Assembly (NCBI GenBank): GCA_943736015.1
Contig: OX031062.1
Location: 64,501 to 128,500 of the forward strand
Origin: Tridacna crocea
Lineage: Eukaryota > Mollusca > Bivalvia > Cardiida > Cardiidae
Reading direction: 5' to 3'
DNA length: 64,000 bases
The notes beneath the pieces were generated by a model. That model saw only the letters and a list, made by a program, of their open reading frames with translations, was not told the DNA's origin and made no database searches. This document shows, piece by piece, positions 20,301-29,300 of the stretch (the stretch's first letter is position 1; each line of letters opens with the position of its first letter). Both the position numbers and the translations under genes were made by a program.

Positions 20301-23300
20301 TTAAAAGTGCAATTAATTGTGACAGTCTAAAATTCTAATAAAAAGGTTAAATATTGCAACAAAGTATGAAACTCCTCAGGCTATAGCAGAGCTAAGCCTA
20401 AGATTACACTAATCCTGAGACTAATCTGTATGTGCAGCAAGAAGCATACAACAACTTGATGCACATGAACCAATAGAAATAAAGTGACTAATGCACAAAA
20501 GGCACTTGCTCCACAATATTAACTCATATATTAAGTCGCTAAACATGACTCACTGCCCTTTGCAAACACTAGATCAAGATCAGACTGCACAGAACATGCA
20601 TTCTGATCCTAGATTCACAGTCTTTGTTCAGGACCTATCTTTTCCCAAAAAAGTTTTGGAAATTGCAAAACTAGGTCTCTGCTGAATACTTGAAATGTTA
20701 AACAGAAGTTATTTGACAGAATAAGGGTTAAAACTCTATTTACGACTTATAAACTCAAGCTTCGATAGAAAACAGTGGGATTTCTACATCAATTCCCTCC
20801 AAGCAGTTTGAACAAAATGACGTCATCATAAACTTAAATACTCCAAAATGCACCTATTCATGTCCAACAGCAAAATATTACAAAGCGATTGAAATATAGA
20901 AGTGTTTAACACACAAAAATGACAATAATTACCCTGTGCACCACTATAGTTTACACATTCTCGACCACTAAACAGGAATTTTCTCTTCCCTGCTGCATCC
21001 ATATTGGACTTCACGTGCAAAAGGAGAGCTTCAGTAAAGGCGAATAACTCTCGCAATACTGAAATGCAAATCCAGTCTAAGAGAAGTAACTCTATCAAAC
21101 TGATCAGCTAAAGAGAGTTACGTCCCTTGACACCTTATGCCAGTTCCAAATCTGACAAATAACAACTAACAATGGAAAGCTATTGGAAAGAATAAGCTTA
21201 TAAAAAATATGATCCATTACAAGGTCTCACGTGAAACCAAACTTTTTTCTATGTGAACTTCAGTTCTATTATGTGATTTACGCAATAATTTGCGTAGTGG
21301 AAACACTGAAATGGCCTGATAATTTCTAATCCTCTATAGAAAACATTGTGGAAAAATTATTTTATTGCCGAGAGGGTGAGAGATCGTCGATAGATTGGCC
21401 GTCTTTTGCGCTAAAGTACAGAAATAGCAATCATCACGCGAATGCATTACTCACGCACCGGTTGTCAATGTTGACATATCAAGCAGGTACCTTCATCTTA
21501 AATGTTTTTACATGGTTGTTCGGTTAACCGGTTAACCGATCGAAAGATTGAACGGTTAACCGGTTAGCAAATTTACTAACCGTTGCCATCCCTAAAAAAA
21601 ATCAAATAAAAGTAATCCTGATTCACAATCTAATCTAAGGATAATCATGATGTACAATATAATTATAAGGGTGCCAGAAATTACCTTGACAGATCAGCAC
21701 TTCCTCTTGTTGTCCTGGCAACAATATTTGTAAAACCAATCCCATAATCCAGCAGTTTGAAGTCTTGCATGGCATTCATTGGTTCAGGTATGAGCCCAGA
21801 TAGATACAGACATTTCCCTTTGGGAAAAAAAATAGTTAACAGATCTTCAGGTAACCAAATAATATCACTTTTTTTATACATAACTATACAATTCGTTTAA
21901 CTCTCTACCAAACAACAAACTTCTAGATTATTCCACATCAAACCCATTTGTGAACGACAAAATAAATGTGATTGAAAAATTAAAAGTTGTTTTGGGAAGA
22001 GTAGAAAACATTGCAGGAAAAGGAGAAAATGCTGGTAACCAGCATTTTCTGCTTTTTCTACAATGTTTTCACAAGGTTTCTTTCTCAAAAGTTGGAATTG
22101 TGTGGTAAAGGGTTAAACAAACTGCTGTACAAATTATTTTAGACATTCCATTCAACCTTTACAACATAATTCTTAGTTTGATTTTATCTCTTTATCTAAC
22201 AATCTCTGGTTTTTACGACCCGGAGATAGAAGCCTTTTTGAAAACATTGTGGGAAAAGGAGAAAACGATGGTAACCAGCATTTTCACCTTTTCCAACAAT
22301 TTTTCTACCTTGCTGGAAACAAATTTCAATTTCTGAGTTATGTGTAATTTGTCGTCTGCAAGTGCTTTCAATTTGGACCAGTTAAAAGTTTTGTAGCTTT
22401 GTAAAGAGTTAAAATTCTGCAGTTTTTGTACAGCAATTATGCTTATAGAATAAGAACAGACAAGCAAAGCTAAATGTTGGAAGGAGGTATACAGGAAACC
22501 TAAATTACATAGGAAACAGGTGTCTTATAAGAAAACAGAAAACTCACAGAAATGGTTTCCAGGCCCAGCGTAGTGATGACCAACAAATGCAGCATACAGA
22601 CCAGGATTGATACCAACCTGTCAAAGATAAACAAACATCAATTTGAATTTCAGAAAAAACAGCACCGCATGCTGGTATAAAAGTTTGGCTATGGTGGCTA
22701 GATTTTTTGTGAAAATTCGGTGAAAACAGTATGATTTAAATCTGAATTCCGTTTTATCACACGATCCCTACTTTAGCAACCCTGAGAAAGAAGCCATTGG
22801 AAAACATTGTTGGAAAAGGAGAAAATCCTGGTAACCAGCATTTTCTCCTTTTCTCACAATGTTTTCTACCCTTCACAAAACAAATGTCAAGATTTCAGTC
22901 ACTATTCTTTTGTCGTCTGCAAATGCTTTCGACTTAGACAAGTGTAAAATATTGCCGTGTGGTCATGGGTAAAACTGTTTTCAATGATATTTCAGTTAAA
23001 TTCTACCTGTCAATTGGATTGATGCAGTAGGAAATTTTGTGTCAGAGATTCTTAACCCTTGACCTCATATGGCAATTTTAGGCTCCTTCAATTCAGCAGC
23101 AAATAAACATATGATGTCAAAAACATGGACAAATGGGGAAACAATTATCTGATTGAGTGAAAAACATTGTGGGAAAAGGAGAAATTGCTTGTTGCAAGCA
23201 ATTTCTACTTTTCCCACAATGTTTTCAAAAGCTGTCTTTTGATGATGTGTCAAAATGAGTATCCATGGAGTACAGGGTTACGCACATAGTCCTTAAAAAA

Positions 23301-26300
23301 GAAACAAAAGTGAACAAGTGTATAGTTGAAATACAAACTGCCCCTGACTGGATTCAAACCCACAAATATATCCTCATTTTTTCCAGGCTTAAAAGATCAA
23401 TACTATAACAACTGAGCCAAAGAGATATCTCCCCGACGCAGTGGTCAGGTATTGTATTTAAATCCAGATGATGTCATGCATGAAGGAGTGGTCTCCTAAA
23501 ACAGTGATATTCTGCCAAAAGGGCCTTGGAAAAACAAAACTTATTGTTCATTAATGTTATGAGTTAGAAAAAGACAAAACTCAGATCCTTACGATGACAA
23601 TGTCCAAATTCGGAGCTAGATGGTCCGGCAGGAGTCTTGTTAGAACTTCTTCCTCACTCATGCCCTTAAATCTGTCAATTTTCCGTTTCTTTGTAACTGT
23701 CACATGTTCTGTAATCTTCTCTTGTTTCAACTTTTTTGGGCGACCAGGTTTTTTCTTTGGAGTATTTCCTGTTGTGCTGTGAAAGTAGGTATGCAGACAT
23801 TTTAGTGCTGTGACAACTAGAGCTATCACTAAACATGATTATAACCCCCAGCAGTTCCTTGTCACAGAAATAGGTCTATGTCACATATTGCAGAATGGTT
23901 AAATACAAAAGTAAGAGTTGAAAACAGTTCAAGGGGAGATCATTCCATAAATTGCAGCAGGGTCATGAAACTTGCACATGCACAACTTAATATATATATA
24001 TGAGCGCGGATCTGGGAAAAGGTGCCTTATGGCCAAAATTTTCGATTTTTGTTTTTTTGCATTTTATTAAAGGGGATTCATTTCTGTCTGATGTGTTTGT
24101 CATTTTTCATCGATATGATGTATAGTTTCGGAGATATGCACGTTTAAATACAGGCACCCTCCACAATGCGTTTTGTAAACGAACGTCACGTCAGCGACGT
24201 CAATTCTAAAACGCAGTAAAATGCGTACATTTTGTCAGAGGGTGTGAAACGTCAATGTAAAAACACATCTCTACATGTTTTTCTTGAGTTTGTTCCTTGA
24301 TTTAATCGAAGGATTAAACGACAACGACACGCTGTTTAGCTACCTGATTACTTAGGCAGTTTGCCAAGCACTAGGAAAAAAAAACGGGACAGAAAAGTAA
24401 CAAACAAACAACATAAATTATTCCTTGTTACTAATGTTAAAAACAATGAACATATTCATACGACATATTCGTCATTCGGAATGATTTAAATCATATTCAA
24501 TAAAGAAACTACCAAACAGCAATTACTATTTACGTGATATAAAGGAATACATACGGAATATAACGTTGTAGTGACTTTCTTTGTGTTTGTAATTAATTCG
24601 TGGAGCATAAGAAAATTTGATGTCGCGCGATGTCAAAATTTTCTTACGCTGAGAGAAGTAAACACAAGCACCATGAATGTTACTACAACACAATATTTCT
24701 TTTATTATATACCTACAACTTTCAACAAGATTTGCAGTTATTGACATTTTATTTGAAAACGGCAGATAAATTCAATCAGCGCGGATGGTAGTAACTCTTG
24801 TCTTCGTGAATGGCGGATTAATATTACGTCCTCATACCATATTTGGGACCGTATTTCACTGCGTGTAGATTTTTTTTCTGTCGTGTGTGTTATTCAATTC
24901 GATTCAACGCTTGTATTGGATCCATAAAAAATTACTGGTATATAATAAACGTAGATATACTTAAAAACCGAAGTTGCTCTCTGGTAAAAGGTTGTTTTAT
25001 GCATCTACAAGGAGAATCGACGAAGACCAACCTGCACGAAGTGTGGAAAATAAACTGCGTCGACCTTTCGGGGTTTTTTTTTTTGTGAATTTTTAGCATG
25101 TTCAATGACTATTCTACCTCAGGATTATTGAGCCACTTCTATGACGATATGGGCTGTATAGATCCCTAATTTTGTGTTGATTCGCGTGATATGCATGGCG
25201 TAGATGCATCAGACCCGCTTTTGCCAGAGCATGGTGCAGTTTCAAATTCTAAAGATCAGTTTCGGCAAGAACTCTTAGCGTATAGTAGGTATACTAGAAA
25301 ACAGGATCAAACTATTCCTCTCTTTCTAAAACAGTTTGCAAAGTATTGCACAGTATGTATCTACACATTCTTTGAAGTCTGATCTTGATCTTTAATGTTA
25401 GCAAAAACTATTAGGTTTATAGTAGACTGAATCACGTAAAATACATGTATATATTTATCGATCCATTTATAATGCTGTTAAAACTCTACCACACAACCCC
25501 TAGTTTTAACGACCCCCAAAGAAACAGACTTCTGAAACTGGAAAAAAATGAGAAAATGCTAGTAACCGGCGTGTTTTCCTTTTCTCACAATATTTTCTAC
25601 CCTTGCAAAGACATTCTTTATTTATTGGTCCTCAGCAAATGAATTCATTTTGAACCAGTCTGAAATTTTGTATTTCGGCAAAAAAAAAAATTGTTGGAAT
25701 GCCGTGCTCATTTTTGAAATGAAGGCGCAAAGAGATAGTGAAACAGTGTCATTCCTTTGCTGCCGCACATTTGCATGAAATTATGTCATGGAGAATGTAG
25801 AGAAAATAGCATGCATATAATTGCAGCCTGATCTTGGTCTACAAATGGGAACCAAAACGCAAATCCATCTTTTGTTCAAGCACATCAAAGAATGTTAAAA
25901 TGTCTCTAACAAACCCTTCTATTGTGTGTTCCGTAAAAATGTATAAAGACTGATATATGTATATCAAAGTCTGGATGTATTAAATACACAAAAAAGAAAA
26001 CATATCAGCATCCCTAAAATATTGATGTCCTATCTTTTGGTCATTCAAGGCTAGCATCTGCTACATAACATGAACATCTACAGATGGGTTGTCAAAACTA
26101 TCAAAATAAACACAAATACATGTAATAAGAACTTTTAAAAAGTCTTCAGAGAAGATTCAGGCCAAAGAGCTTGCTAAATATTTATCTGTAAAGTGCATGT
26201 ATATATCAGGTGACAATAATTTAGACTGTACCAAATTGAAAGAGTTTTCAGACGACAAACTGAATATATCCCGAATGATGAGATTTGTCATTAAAAGGAC

Positions 26301-29300
26301 ATACAAGGTTGTTGGAAAAGAAGAAAATACTGGTCATAAGTATTTTCTCCTTTGCCTACATTTTTTTTAAACAGTCTAACCCATGGTCTTCAAAATTTTG
26401 CATAGAAAAACTCGAGAAACGAAGTAGGGTTAAATATTTTGTTAACTATGTGTGCCATATAAATTATCTAAACTAGTCTAATGCGCCCCTTTGTTTCTGG
26501 AGTACACAATGTAAACGGAACTGGACGCATCAGTTACAAAGAGAACAGGAAAAAAATGTGTTTAAGTCTTTTGGTGTTGCTACACGAATGTGTGGCACGC
26601 AGCTCCTCCATATTTTTGTAAAAGTGGAGTACTGAATACAGCGTACATTTTTAGAGAGGGAATCTATATACTCCTTATGTACTGACTTTCTGGTTTTCTA
26701 ACAGTGAAGATAATTACATGAGAGGAGTATTATCAGTACCCTGAGGTGCAGTTGGCTGAGGAAGACCATGCACGTTCGCATAGTTCACAGTGAACTGAAT
26801 AGATGCTCTAATGTCTTCAAACACTATGGGGATGTGGACTCTTTTTCCAGTGTTTCCGTGTGTTTGCACACCTGGTCCATTTTTGTCCATGTGCTCAGCT
26901 GCATTAAATTTTTGAGTTGCCTTCGTCCAATGGCAAACACAACCATAAAAAATGTCCTACACAAGCATTTCCCCCAAACATAAACTTCTTTCTATTTCTC
27001 TTCCTTTTCTCTCCTTTTGTTGGTTTTTCTATAACAAAATCCATCAAAGTTGGCATTACATACACGTCTTTATCATTTTTCTCCATTTCGCGCATATTTT
27101 ATATGTGGTCGATCATGCCTGTCTTTGTCAATTTTGACGGACAGTTCAAGTGCATTTAGACCATCTCTCTTCAAACTCCTCATCTTCATTTAAAAATCTC
27201 CATCGTGACCCAGATTTAAGATCTTTTGACTGTTGTTACTGGCAGTCGGATCACCTTTCTCTGAATCTCCATTTCTCCCATCTTCCTGGTCACTCATTGA
27301 TTGATTGTAGTGTATTTAACGTCGTTTCCAAAATTATTTGAGACAGAAAGAAATTGGCCATGCCGTTAGTCGAACTCACGACTCCCTGTCCTCAGGTCCT
27401 GTACTGACTGGGTTACCGCTGCTCGGCTCCTGGTCACTCAGGTCCTCAATATTAGCCTCAGTACAATGACATTGACCTAGTTCTTGGATAAAGTGTAGAA
27501 CCCGTCCATTGATCTTGATGTAGGGATCTTCGTCATCTTCCCCATCTGAAATATCAATAGCACACGATAATGAGCCATCTTAGGAACCAAACGGTGTGTT
27601 GATTGGTGTCCATCCAAAGTACCTCTCTATGTCCTGAAGGAAGAAATAAACATCAGGGTTGAAATAATGGGTTGGATCAGAATACCACAAACAAAATATT
27701 GTCGAGGGAAAAAAGTAAATAACATTTTTACATGGAAAAAAAAAAGAAGACCAGAAGAAGAAAATGTAACCAGTTATGGATGCGCCTCGATCTTACAGTC
27801 CAATCTCATTACGTTAAAAAAATGAATTTGAGTAGGCAGCGTAACCGACTGCGCTACCCACGCTTCATCTAATGACGTAGAGTTTAAGGTACATGTAGTT
27901 TATTTTGATGATTCAGTTCTTAACATCGCCCTCGTTATATTAGACTCCCAAGAAAAACATAAATAGCAGGTATATCTTCCATATATTAGGGTTTAAACTA
28001 CCTAACATTAACATTTGCGGGATTTGTTTTCGAGTAAAGTTCTACCTTTTTTTTTTCCATTTCGTAGTGATCACTTGTTGATGCGGCCATAGACCTACGA
28101 GGCTGCATTTAAGGTTGAGAATAAAAAATAAACTGATATGGAAACAAAGCTAGGTTTGCAACATTGTGTTTTGAAAACATCTTTGAAATCAGAAATGCAA
28201 CTTAGGCTTTATATCGATAAGAGTAAACTTACCTCCATAACGATGTCTTTCTCGGAAGGTGGGGGTTTACATACATTTCCTCTCCAGATTTATGGCTTCA
28301 CATGCAAATGACTCGTATCAAAAAGAAATTTTATAACATTGGTCATTCAAACAAACGATAACTTCTTATAATAAATAAATTTTCAGTGGAAACAGATGTC
28401 TTTTTACATCAAAATTCAAGATTTTTCGCGTACACTCTTATCGACTATTTTTAGATAAACATGTGACGATCACAAAATTGATGACGTAACTTTGAACCGC
28501 AATATCTCTACGTCACAACTCGACGCCTTAAGGCACCTTTTCCCAGATCCGCACTCATATATATATATAGGAACCCTGTGTGTAAATTCGGCTTCAGTAT
28601 GTGATAAAACTGGGGGAGTATTCCTCCGGACAAATCTGTGTCTGCGGACAGACAGATGGACCGATGGACAGACAGCTATGGCAATTCCAGTATACTGTCT
28701 ATCTTCAAAAAGATATTTGTCAATCTGGGAATTTCAACCAACGAGACTTTTAAAGTTTAGTTTCAAGTCCTGAATCCTACTGGCCGGGAGAACCAGCTTA
28801 CCCTAGTTTTAAGTCATGAACGCAACCGACCCACTGCGCCATCAGACTTGGCTTTTAAAGAGTATTGCACAAAGACTTGAAATGAGAAACATCAGTACTA
28901 TATGGGTACTGTCTGCCGTACTAAATATCTTCAAAATAATTTTGATAACAATGCAAGACTATAAAATTGAACGTGAACCTCTATCTGAATGATCTTTATC
29001 ACACAATTGCGAGTTTAAATACCCCCCAGAAAACACTGTGGGAAATGGAGAAACTGCTGATAATCAGCATTTTCTCCTTTTCTCGCTATGTTTCCAGCCC
29101 TATTAAAGACAGGAATCACCATTTGAACAACTTTTCATCAGTTTTCTGCAGCTGCTTTCATCTTGGTCGAGTCCAAAATTTTATTATTTGTTGAAATAGT
29201 TAATATTTGAAATCATGAAATTTCATTTGTATACATAGATGTAGTTATATATAAACTATACTCTGACAAAAAGGAATTTAATATCTGTCTGCGATGTATT

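Larger units (their letters stand above)
12536..21221 (-). mobile_element. BEL/Pao LTR retrotransposon, near full length
   Basis: An 8686-bp element with two LTRs (TG...CA ends), a 5-bp target duplication AGGTC (12531-12535 and 21222-21226), one long gag-pol frame and a separate integrase C-terminal frame. All coding is on the minus strand, so the 5' LTR is the right-hand one. It sits inside a hAT element in a TDG intron and in the same orientation as TDG, so LTR splice or polyadenylation signals could affect the host transcript. There is no envelope-like frame. A purine-rich tract (minus strand AAGCGGGGAG, 13782-13791) precedes the 3' LTR. A tRNA primer site is not obvious after the 5' LTR. 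Confidence 0.96.
11543..21594. mobile_element. hAT-type DNA transposon, interrupted by BEL/Pao
   Basis: Inverted ends begin TAGGGATGGCAAYGGTTA at 11543 and, reversed, at 21594. Both are followed by GGTTAACCGGTTAACCG-type palindromic steps. The element is flanked by an identical 8-bp duplication AAAAAAAT (11535-11542 and 21595-21602). The 8-bp duplication and the TAGGGATGGC start are typical of hAT. Without the BEL/Pao insertion it would be about 1.36 kb, so it is probably non-autonomous. A minus-strand open stretch at 12289-12535 has no recognised domain. It lies in the TDG intron. Confidence 0.88.
24001..28557. mobile_element. 4.56-kb DNA transposon of unclear superfamily
   Basis: 29-bp inverted ends starting TGAGYGCGGATCTGGGAAAA and running to GGTGCCTTA, with one mismatch (24001-24029 and 28529-28557). 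It is inserted in a TA run, so the target duplication cannot be read. The outer sequence on both sides is one older repeat (see 23817-28712). It contains a degraded minus-strand coding region, two hairpin MITEs and a SINE. The ends do not match a superfamily I can name. Confidence 0.8.
23817..28712 (+). repeat. ACTAGAGCTA repeat, split by the 4.56-kb transposon
   Basis: Its halves are 23817-24000 and 28558-28712. Both match 11204-11534 in order (ACTAGAGCTAYCACTAAACR at the start, CAAGGGGAGAT, GTGTGTAAATTCGG, then GACAGACAGATGG and GGCAATTCCAGT). The 11204 copy shows the uninterrupted order, so the transposon inserted at the TA run in its middle. Confidence 0.8.

Noticed and set aside
23593..23829. 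Antisense frame at 23594-23782
   Set aside because: Shadow of the TDG exon on the opposite strand.
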